This document shows positions 54,761 to 64,000 of a stretch of DNA of 64,000 nucleotides, in pieces (within the stretch, counting starts at the first letter, position 1; every line of letters starts with the position of its first letter). The notes under the pieces are model-generated. The model did not search any database. It was not told where the DNA came from and was given only the letters and a program-made list of their open reading frames with translations. The DNA comes from Lentinula raphanica (Eukaryota; Basidiomycota; Agaricomycetes; Agaricales; Omphalotaceae). The DNA is taken from contig JANVFP010000024.1 of assembly GCA_027919835.1 (NCBI GenBank), positions 682,001 through 746,000 on the forward strand, read 5' to 3'. Position numbers and translations under genes: made by a program.

Positions 54761-57626
54761 GATGGTTGTGCGAGTTTAAGCCTGTTTGAGCCGCAGATTG
54801 CGGTTATGTCGTACTGATAATGTGGTCATAGCATTGATTGGAGCTGATAGAGATATCATAGTACACCCTTGTCTTCATATCGATGTGGTAGCTTTCAAGA
54901 TCCTAGAAAATCACAATGCTTAACATTCTAACAGGGAGGAGTTACATTTCGACGTACAGGACATTATATCTACATCATCGCGAAAACAATGACCACAGCC
55001 ATAAGCTTAAGACGCGTAAACCGACGAGCGTGGTGTACTGAAGATTGTTAGAGAGCACCATTGAGGGTACTGTGTATGTACAGGAAGGAACAGAAGAATC
55101 TGTCTCCACGTCTGACTTGCGAGGAGTTGCGTTCAAAGTGCGAAAAGAAAAGAAAGGGCCATAATAGAGTTAGTATTACCAACTGCCATAATCCATTGCG
55201 GGGCGGCATCCGGCATTGTTCGGCGTGCCCTGGCTTCCCACGCACTCGCGGCGTCGTTCACAAGTCAACCAACTCCTTCTCAACTTCCCCTTCCTCATTC
55301 TTTGATCCCGTATCTTCGTCTTTCTGTTCTCTACGCTCGGACGCTGTAAAGCGATCTTACTTCAGCATCTAGGACAATAATGTCGTTCGAAGTTGTTCTG
55401 TGGCGGAAATCTATCAAGCTTCATTAGGGTTCATTACTCTAGGTACGCCTCCAGTATCCACAAATATTCGTTAGCTGATGCTACCAGAAATTTCGTAGCC
55501 CCACTCACAATTGTCTGCTGACGAAATAGACTGACATGCAACAGTACGAAACTCCATTTGTCAAGACTCAAGGCCAGCCACCAAAACGTTTCTCACTGCG
55601 CAAATATGAAGAAGCCTAAAGGTCTAAATCACCGACGGGGGTTCAATGTAGTCTGATCAAATTCAGTGGGGTCATACCGTAGCTCGATTTTTTCATCACG
55701 TGCACTGCACACGTAGTTTTTCAGAACGCGTATTTCAGGTAAAAGTCATAGAAAAAAGGTCAAGGTCGAAGCAGCTTGCATATAGGAACGTACTGGGAGC
55801 GTTTGCAGGTAGATTAAAGATGAAAGAGCAAAAGGATGCAGTGAAGAGTAAAACGATGGCTGTGCTCGATGAGCAATCGGCTTGGATATAAAAGGATAGT
55901 TTCGATATAAAAGGAAGTGGCAGGCATTTTGAATCGAGGTCCAGGGTACACGTCGTGTTTTTTTAGCAGACTCTAATATAGCAAGCTTGTCTTGCGAGAG
56001 TCTGCCTAGGGGAGACTAGGTTCAATGCTATCCTCAAGGAATGGTCATCATTGGTGTTACGAAGACAAAGCTACCTTCGTGGATAAATCGCCCTGTTCGT
56101 ACCAATTACCATTAGAACGAAACTCTCATGTATCATCTTCTTGATTGATTCTAAATTTAAAGGCGAAATTCTAAGCTGATGGCATTGGGAAGAAGATTTA
56201 CTGTTCAAGGAAGACACCCCCGACTCCATGGAATCATGGACGCTCTCAAAACCCGCCACACATCAGCACACATCCCACTGTCCAAACGCGGCAAAGTCTG
56301 GCAGGGCTGATGATTGGATACCTGTCTCTCAAACTCGTCTTATATTGTGGAGCAGCGAATGTTCCTCACTGTTCTTGTTATCATCCCAGTCCATTCCGGC
56401 GCGCTTGAGCCTTGGAGTATGAAGCTTCCGAATTCGCGGCTAAACTCTTTGTTCAACGTTGAGCGTAGATAGGATAGGATAGCCTGGATAGGACAGGTTG
56501 TGACTGTACAGCATATCCGTAAGTCTTATCGGCCTTCGGTTATTTTGGTAATACTAACTTCGCAATCAGTTCTAATAAGTTTCCACACTCGGTAACGAAA
56601 CGGATTGGCAGATGAGAGATGGAATTCTCTAGAAGATGGCAAGGAACCTTCGTTTTTTTACAAGGGAGCCAAGGTTCTTTTTCACACCATTTCATGAGGG
56701 AAAGTTCCTGGTACAATACAAAGTGTGAAGTGGTGTGAGTACAACCAAGTTTCTGCTTTGATTTCTACGTTTTCTAGATGTAAGGGAAGCTGTCTAACAG
56801 AATTTCAAATTTTAGGAGATGATACGTTCTTGTTCACGCCATCTTGAATCTACTCCTCCAAGTGACGTCCTGCTCATCTCCACCTATTAGGCCGTGGCGG
56901 ATCAGCGACCCCCCGACTTTGAGCGACAGGTTTTCCTAGAGGTGGTCGCGATGCGTCCAGGAGGAAGCCTAGAAGCACGAATCGAAGCTAGGCAAAATTG
57001 TCGGGTTATCAAAAAAGCAATGCCCTTATCTTTGTATGGAAAATGATGAGATCTATCCTGCAAGGTTGCATCTATTCCTCTCTATTAGACCTTATTAGTT
57101 GGCCGATCGAAACATTTGGATTCGACCCAAAAATGCCGTAATTTGGGCTCCGCAAGCCAAATTGTATTTGAACCTTATTTTTTTTCGACCAGGAATTTGT
57201 TTCGATTGGGCTGCTAATAAGGTCTATTCTCCAAGGATTTTCGCACCGGGAATTGAATTGTCCTACAGGGTCCTAATTCAAACAAGAGGCTATGTTTCAA
57301 AAGATGTTGCCGAAACAAACCTTCATCACGAAGTCCGACGGCAAAAAATTTCAATTTTCAAGCCAGCGAAAAAGTATAGATAGATAACGGCCTGCAGTGG
57401 TCTCTGCCTTGTCTCACGTCTTTTTACTTCCTTCCTTCACCTCCTCCTTTCCCCGCGCTCCTTTTCTTGCTTGACCAGTCGATTCCTATTATTGTGGGGA
57501 ACAGTATCGACTGTTGTATTTTATTTCATTGAACGAGGTGGTCTCTCTATATATAACGTCGTACGTTTCTGCGTATCGTCATCCTCGACACGTATGACGA
57601 TTACTGATACACGAATACAGCTCTGA
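54761..57626. other. 2.9-kb intergenic region
   Basis: Lies between the divergent malic enzyme and CBM21 genes. Short open frames at 55061-55372, 55700-55891 and 56228-56422 lack domain, intron or homology support. The proximal promoter of the CBM21 gene probably includes TATATATAAC at 57549-57558, about 70 bp before the start codon. One small inverted-repeat element (57086-57226) is the only defined structure. Confidence 0.5.
57086..57226. mobile_element. Small inverted-repeat element (141 bp)
   Basis: Left end TAGACCTTATTAG and right end CTAATAAGGTCTA are exact reverse complements, and the similarity continues inward with gaps (CGATCGAAACA-type against TTTCGATTGGG). Size and structure suggest a short MITE. 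The target-site duplication is ambiguous. Confidence 0.55.
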
Positions 57627-60078
57627 ATGCCCTATTCTGTTCCAACTCCGCCTCCTACATCCCTCTCTACGCCAGCAGGCACCCCTCCAACAAAGCACCC
57701 GAGGTCGATCTCGTCAACTCAACCGACAACCTCATACAAATTCTCCAACGAAAAAGGTCCAGGAGCGTTCGCCCCTCTTGGTAGCTTACCTCGGCGAGGC
57801 GCAGGACCTACGCTAACAGGAGACCCTCGGGTTACTAGTGCAAACGCAAAGAGGTTCCATTTCAAATCAAGTCCAGAAGCGTCTTCGAGCGAGTCATCTG
57901 ACGATGACGAGGATCGTGGGCAAGATCCTGTAACAGTATTCAACACTAGTACAGCTGCTCCCAATCAGCCTTTGAAAATCAAGGGTGTTGATGACTCCTA
58001 TGACGACGATGGAGAGAGGTCATATGGCTTGCCACCACTTAAGTTGCGGGTCAATCGTTTGGGTTCGCCATCGTTCAACGGTGGTGTACCCTTTCCACGA
58101 TCGTCGCCTCTAGCGTCGCCCGTCCTTGGCTCTCCATTACCCTCTCCTACTCACACCCCCAGTGGGCTTCTCAGTCCTCTTGGTCTTCATTCTCCCACTT
58201 CGGACATCGCCAGTTTTACCACTCCCTCTATTCAAACGCCATCTCAGCTACCGATCTCGGCCTCGAACCCTATTTATTCGCCTTACAAATATTCTCCCCA
58301 AGACGGCACTGCATTCCCCCTTCCCTTACGTCCTTCTCCCACACGTTCAACTTCGTCTCCTCATATCGTACCTAACAGGAGACCTCTGAAAAGCTCACTC
58401 AAATCTTCTTCTTCGACATCTAGCATTCATCCTCATCCCGTCCATCATGCACATCACATCCATTCCAGTCATCAGCGAGCGAGTTCTGCGCCTAGTACTC
58501 CTGGATACGAACTAATCGGAAACAACAATAGCTCAGAACCTTCTTCCCCCGTTAGTTCAGCATCTACTGCATCTGCACCTGGCTCCGGAGCAATCTCTCC
58601 GACGACCCCGAAAAGCGTACATTTCCCGTCTCTGTCCACTCATCTTGAGCGTGTGCGTATATTCCATAAGTCCGCAAAACCCGCTGCACTTCTCGCTGCT
58701 CGAGCTCAGGGAGAAGAGACGGAGACGGAGACTGAGACGGATCGTGGTAGTGATTGGGGATACGGATACCGAGGTCCTAATACCGCTCGGCCGTCCCATG
58801 GATCTTTCCCTTTCCCAAAGATGGGGAGCTCTCCTTTATCCTCGAACAATTCGGTGTGGCCTCCGTTGCAATCTGCTGGGTCTTCGGAATATCGGAAAGG
58901 CTCAATTAAGTTGGAACTCGATATGACTGGTTATCCAGTCCCTAATCCCTCATCTTTACCGCCCCTACCGGGAGTTAACATTCTTCTGGAGTCTATCTCA
59001 TTGTCATCATCTGTTCCTGAAGAAAAACTTCTCCTCCAAGGCGCTTTCATTGTGCGTAACCTGACTTACCAAAAGGACGTCGCGGTCCGTTTCACGGTAG
59101 ACGACTGGAGCACGGTTAGCGAGATCAAGGCTGCCTGGGTCGCCAATTTCCCTTCGCCGTTCGTCTCTCAGCGTTCCTCAGTTAACGATACCGATTCGTG
59201 GGATCGGTTCACGTTCAGTATCAATCTTTCCGATTATACGCTAGCCTCGCTCCCCTCGAAGATCATCTATTTCGTTGGGAGATACACCGTCCCCGGTGCA
59301 GAGTTTTGGGATAATTGCGGAGGACGTAACTGGCGAGTCAAGTTCAAGCTCGTCAAAGGGGATCAAGATACTCAGCAACCAGCTGATATTCCTGCGGGTA
59401 TGTACAGCTAACACAATGATATCTTCGTTCGTGACTGATGAATTTTCAGTCCCCACGCTGAAACCAGTATCGCCCCCAAATGTCGTAGTCTCTTCTCCGA
59501 CGGTTTCTCCGCCTGCGATTTCGAAGTCAGAAGTCACGGCTCCACCGGCTTCATCAGCGAGCACGACGAACACTTCATCTCCATCACCTACCCCTGCTTC
59601 TGCTGTTACTCCACCTTCTCCCGCTCGCACAGAAGCCGTCGCCCAGGCTACTGCCAACAGGCTTAGGAGATTCAGCTTATCGAATTACGTCGCTCCTGGT
59701 GCACCTACCGTATCCTCGACTCCGGCTCAAACCGAGGCAACCAGCATCAAATCTCAGCCTTCCAAGTTGCCGAATGACCAGCAGCCGTCTGCGTCTCGAG
59801 AACAGCTCTCCATAGTGACTTCTCCTCTCAGTACGAAACATTCCCCCACTGTATCTCCACCTACTTCTAAAAATTCATCGCCCTCAAGCTCATCCTCGGC
59901 GAGCATAACTACCCCTCCCGCGGAGGCCAACTCGGACTCGTTGTATAACTGGTTCGTCCAACAGTGGTGCTTCGCAGAAATGCCTGCGTCCGGGATTCCA
60001 AGCCAGGCATGGAAACAACGGGGCGAGCATCCTCCTGGGATTCCCAAGGGGAATCTGGGTTTGGAGATTGGAGGGTGA
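57627..60078 (+). CDS. CBM21 protein, PP1 glycogen-targeting subunit type
   Basis: Two exons (57627-59397 and 59450-60078) give 799 residues. A long Ser/Pro-rich disordered N-terminus contains KSVHFPSL, an RVxF-type protein phosphatase 1 docking motif, shortly before the ordered part. The CBM21 domain spans about residues 460-580 (LLLQGAFIVRNLTYQKDVAVRF, WSTVSEIKAAWV, WDRFTFSINL, IIYFVGRYTV, EFWDNCGGRNWRVKF), with the FWDN and NW residues typical of glycogen-binding sites. The C-terminal extension is again Ser/Pro/Thr-rich. By family knowledge such proteins bring PP1 to glycogen or to glycogen synthase (yeast Gac1/Pig group, animal PPP1R3). The start is the first ATG after a TATA-like box. 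Confidence 0.88.
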
Positions 60079-60784
60079 GGCTGTCTGGATTGGGTTAGCT
60101 GTGGGAACAGCTCGTCGTCTTCCATTTTTTGCATCTACATATCAATATCTCAATCGAACTTTACGCCATCTGTATGTCATATTCCACGACACATCCAAGA
60201 TTTCCACCAAAAAAGCGCCCCTTCACCTCGTCGATGAAGCTGGGTATTGTGTATCAAACCCGTTGCTGGGATATCTTATCATTACTTTTCATTACATATC
60301 CATATCTATCTATGCGGACACTGTCTTCAATCGTGTATCTTTCTGGTAGTCATTCTTCTGTTTTGTTGTAACAGTCTTCAATCTCGTTTTCTCAATAGAT
60401 GTACTTAGATCTTCATCTGAGTGTGCTCATCCCCGCTCATCCTCCACTATATACCACGCACGTCCAAGTTGCAGATGTAACTCTTTTTAGCTCCCGTATG
60501 AATCCTAGACCGTTAGAACTTAGTAGCAAAGGGATCCTCTTGAAGCATTCGTTTTTATATTCAACAAGGTTTTCTAGATTGTACACACAGGACGGAGAAT
60601 ATATATATATCGTAGAAATCACAGAAGTAGATGACAGATATATACAGTCCAACTCGTCAAAGTTGTCGCAAGGTGATGGTAGTTTTAAAGATAGGCGGAA
60701 ACTAAGGAGAGACCGGTCAAGTACATGGTAGTCAGAATATAGCACAACAAATTTTCAGCTTCAACGATATCGCGTTTCGTTTCC

Positions 60785-62530
60785 TCAAACCTGTGACGAA
60801 GACTCTTCGTTGGAAAGTTTTCCGTCGTTCCCAGCTTCGATGTCGTCCGTGATAATAGTGGTGACGGTAACCTGTGATGATGGATCGGTTGAAGAGTGAT
60901 GCGTGTTGGAAGAAGTTTCAACCTACCTGAAGGGCATGCTCCGTAGGATGGCGCTCGTTGTGACGGAATAATCCTGTCATGGATCTGAACAAGGAGGACT
61001 TTTGGGCCGGCCGCATTTCGATGTCTTCAGTAAAGCGTGAATCTCTAGGCGAGGACGTGAACGCAAGACTATAGTTGGGTTTGTGAATTTCCGGAGACGT
61101 TGGAGTCGAACCGATAACACCAGGAGTCTGAGGAGATGCGTCGATGTTGAATGTAGGGGCTTGCCAGGGTGTCGGAGGCGGCGAGCTGAGTACAAGATCG
61201 TTGCCATTGTCTCCGTGCGGTTTGTTATCTGGTAAACGTCTGCTTTCACGCCCGGGGTTGTTCGCTGCCTGCCCGATAGAGCTTGGATAGTTGTAGCTCT
61301 GGCCCCTCCGCTTTGTCACCCAGAAAACGGCGAGAGCGTTGAAGATGACCTGCGTACTTTTGTGAGCGCGCAGGCAGCGAATTCGAGAAGATGAGACATA
61401 CGTCGGCGCCACAAGATCCCAGACAGACCCAGCCATTCTCATGACCTTTGAGCTAAAAAGGACCAAGGAAGTTAGAAGGATATTTTCCACCGATTCTACC
61501 AACTTACCAATGATAGAACCAGCATGTTCACCTAGACGACATTGAGCATCCACGGTCAATAGAACCTCGTGATCAATAACTCACAGTGGACGTCGTAAGC
61601 GCAACAGCAGAGGCCAAGAGAGTGCGAGTAGCCACTGCTTTGAGGCGAGGGTTCATTAAATTGACTTTGAACACTGGCCACAGGAAAAGCATGGTCAACA
61701 CAATGTTGATAATCCTATGATAAAATTGTGGGTTAAATATCGCGCGTAAGAAGAAGTTGAGACGTACATATCATAAACAACCAATGTGAGAGAGGAATAC
61801 TGCTTGAGACCGATGATACAAACACCGTCGCCCTCTCTGAAATAGTAGATTCTTCCTATGATCAAATGAGAATTTGGTGTCATCAGAAGCAGTGAATGTA
61901 ACCAACCTGCGAACATTGACGCGATAACCCCTCCGTATATCGCGATCATTGCCAGACAACTGAGATAAATAGGGGACCTAAATCTCTGAGGGCTAGCCGT
62001 AGAGGGGCTCCAAACCAGGTAAACTTTTTCGACTGAAAGAATAGTAGCTCATTATTGCCTTCTCTGACAGTAACGAAGAAAGCCGATTACGAACCCAAAA
62101 AAGAGTAGATCAAGAGCTTCGAGGTTGCGTAGAACACGACACATAGGTAGATAGCCAACGCGCAAACTATCTCCTTGCTCTCCAAGCCTACGCCGAATGT
62201 AAGCATACCACCTGTACGGTATGCGATCAGTACAGCAATCATGATTGGATAATGGAGCTGATCGATACCCACTGGCGAAGAGGAACAACCAGGAATCTAG
62301 AAAGATGAGTAAAATACATATCCGAGCCCAGGTCATCTCCCGAAGTGAGCTCCAGGACGTCCAATCTTCTACGGCCAATCGACGCGAAAGGCAATGCGTG
62401 AGAATGGATATTCCTGAGAAGGGTGAGGAATTTCGTCAAAGAAGTATGAACGACCCGAATGCTCACCTAGAATATTAATCAAGAAGCTCAAAGCCTGCAT
62501 CCCTTGGGAGGGGAATATCATAGACGCCAT
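60785..62530 (-). CDS. Seven-helix membrane protein, Agaricomycete family of unknown role
   Basis: The start MASMIFPSQGMQALSFLINILG joins by a phase-1 intron to ISILTHCLSRRLAVEDWTSW, then MTWARICILLIFLDSWLFLF. Later exons carry YLCVVFYATSKLLIYSFL, the IYGGVIASMF helix, IGRIYYFREGDGVCIIGLKQYSSLTLVVYDMYV, and DVVFNALAVFWVT-type helices near the end. The cytoplasmic tail is Pro/Ser-rich (SPPPTPWQAPTFNIDASPQTPG) and ends TTIITDDIEAGNDGKLSN with the stop at 60785-60787. Eight or more short introns. This is a receptor-like integral membrane family widespread in mushrooms; a signalling role is commonly presumed but not shown. Total length is about 400 residues. Confidence 0.72.
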
Positions 62531-62768
62531 GACGGGGGGGATGGAAATGGAATGGCTGTAAATAAAAAAAGAGGGGGAGCGATTCGAATAATCTTGCGCT
62601 TTGCAGGATTTTTTATAATGCTCAAGTTGGGAGTGGACGGCAAATCAAATGACGCCTATGATCTACATTCCATTCGGCCGTCGGAACTATAACAGAAAGG
62701 AGGCGATCAGTGATCATACAGTACAGTGATCATACAGTATATGTACAGGAGAAACTCACCTTGAATCG

Positions 62769-63026
62769 TCAGTCTCTTCGTGAAGCAAGCGTACGATTGT
62801 GCTTAGAGGCAGCGTGAAGGACTGCAAGGCGAAGATGATCATCGATGATTTTGCAACAGGCCACCGACCCAACCTGGGTTGCTCTCACTTTGATTGAGGC
62901 CGAGCTGCCAGGGACGGCCCGCTTGAGTGAATCCAAGACTTTGCGAGCTCTTGCAAGATCGACATCAACTTTAGGTTCCTTGATCCTCCTTTTTTGCTTG
63001 ATGACCCTTTCGTAGCTAGGGAGCAC
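62769..63026 (-). CDS. Possible small protein of 85 residues
   Basis: An uninterrupted minus-strand frame with balanced composition (VDVDLARARKVLDSLKRAVP, IKVRATQVGSVACCKIIDDH) and no low-complexity. It lies upstream of the 7TM gene on the same strand. No family is recognised, and no clear promoter or splice context supports it. It may be an exon of a larger unrecognised or decayed gene. Confidence 0.25.
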   Translation of the reverse strand: MLPSYERVIKQKRRIKEPKVDVDLARARKVLDSLKRAVPGSSASIKVRATQVGSVACCKIIDDHLRLAVLHAASKHNRTLASRRD

Positions 63027-63364
63027 AGGGGAACACAGGCTAACACAGGCTGATATAGATAGGCTGATAGACTAAGATAGTGGTTGCTAGTGCCTGCTCG
63101 TGCTTGCCGGTGAAGGTAAGTGAGTTGCGATGTCGGTGGTGATGCAAAATCTCTTTTGAGTTTTGTATAGTTTCTGTTCAGCCTTAGGAGGCCTTAGGGC
63201 AAGTATCGCCAGCTAGTCTAACCAGGTCTAACCTCGAAAGCCATATGCGTCAGGGCGCGCTCGGACGACCAATGAAATGTTAAAGTCCAATTGAGGTACG
63301 AGCAAAAGATGAGAAAGAGTCGACGACGGACGTCGGGATATCCGGTCGGATTCGGAATCGTTGA

Positions 63365-63895
63365 ATCATGGAAAGAAGAACGACATGGACAACGAGCAAG
63401 TGCCACGTAAAGAGTCGGAAGAGAGGTATAGTGAGCGAAACTGAAAACCGGCTGGTCGATCGAGATGAGTAAGAGAGATACTCTCAACAGGTTTTCTTTC
63501 AGAGATTCGACCAGCAAATCTTTTCTGTGTGTGCGTTGGATCCAATTCGAGGAGGGGAATCAAGTTCGACGTTGAATATTCTGGTAGAGAGTCAGAAACG
63601 AGGATGAGGAAAGGGTCGCTCAAATGGTTCATATCTGATATACAACTTACAAGCTTCCATGTGTGCGTCTGATGAACTCGTGCCGCCTCGTTCGTATCGA
63701 TCATATCAGCACTGAGCATTGTCTTCAATCACTATGTCCTCCTTCATAGCTGATTCTTGGCACTGACTCAACAGGCCTTGTAGCCGCTAAGCTGAGAACG
63801 AACCACTCGGATGTTCATCGAATTGAAGGCAAGCAGTCTTTGAAACTTCAGCTGCTTTGAACGTTGAGCTTATCTCACAGCAAGTGACCGTCCTA
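63365..63895 (-). pseudogene. Orphan inverted 5' fragment of the tandem family (copy 8)
   Basis: Reverse-complemented, 63895 down to about 63365 matches 35745-36345 of copy 5: CACTTGCTGTGAGATAAG...GCAGCTGAAGTTTCAAAGACTGC, AAGGCCTGTTGAGTCAGTGCC, the promoter-proximal GAGCGACCCTTTCCTC, the leader and the beginning of the signal-peptide exon. The start codon is ATA instead of ATG (63427-63429). Homology stops within the signal-peptide sequence at about 63365, so no cassette or core remains. It is a dead, inverted fragment about 20 kb from the main array, across a block of housekeeping genes. Confidence 0.8.
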
Positions 63896-64000
63896 GGCAG
63901 GGATTATAGGGAAAGGAGTGGACATTCTATTCATAGAACGGTGGTGAATGGTTCGCAATGGAATATAAATATCGCAAAGAATACCACAACAGTTTTAAGT
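63896..64000. other. Window edge, nothing recognised
   Basis: About 105 bp of sequence beyond the homology to the family's upstream module, without a recognisable feature. Confidence 0.4.

Noticed and set aside
1..64000. tRNA, rRNA or telomeric repeats
   Set aside because: No cloverleaf B-box context, rDNA-like segment or TTAGGG-type array was seen by eye; a tRNAscan run would be decisive.

Overview
The window comes from a basidiomycete fungus, most likely an Agaricomycete. Genes are split by many 48-70 bp GT-AG introns. A KDZ transposase of the fungal type sits at the left edge. The conserved block on the right carries a U1A/U2B''-type snRNP protein, adenosine kinase, malic enzyme, a CBM21 phosphatase-targeting subunit, F-box proteins and a seven-helix membrane protein family common in mushrooms. 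No rRNA, tRNA or CRISPR was seen.

Region 1 (1-17.4 kb) is transposon-rich. It holds the 3' part of a KDZ transposase gene with subterminal TTCGCGAA palindromes, then a 3.0-kb foldback element (4481-7493) with nearly identical 1.4-kb inverted arms. A perfect 74-bp direct repeat (2801-2874 and 7508-7581) brackets the interval. Two large genes follow: an Spt5-like multi-KOW gene (7821-12473) and a 1004-residue acidic/basic low-complexity protein of unknown function (12828-16101). A 1.1-kb GGGACATCCC minisatellite closes the region.

Region 2 (17.4-43.6 kb) is the most unusual part. Seven tandem, same-strand copies of an unrecognised gene family occupy it. Each copy has a signal-peptide exon, a basic linker resembling a nuclear localisation signal, and a single-exon core of roughly 200-290 residues. 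The linker is built from 0-3 cassette exons separated by introns that are paralogous to one another, and it always ends in a tiny exon (28, 13, 10 or apparently 1 nt) that moves the frame from phase 0 to phase 1. Copies share upstream and downstream flanks, so whole units were duplicated. Copies 2, 4 and 7 have damaged 3' ends. An eighth, start-less fragment lies inverted about 20 kb away at 63.4-63.9 kb. A 1.36-kb element with a TA target duplication lies between copies 6 and 7.

Region 3 (43.6-62.7 kb) is an ordinary gene-dense block: F-box protein (+), snRNP A/B'' (-), F-box protein (-), adenosine kinase (-), malic enzyme (-), CBM21 protein (+) and 7TM protein (-). A 490-bp TA-flanked MITE fills almost the whole gap between adenosine kinase and malic enzyme. 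The tandem family and its cassette-exon architecture are the best candidate here for something undescribed.
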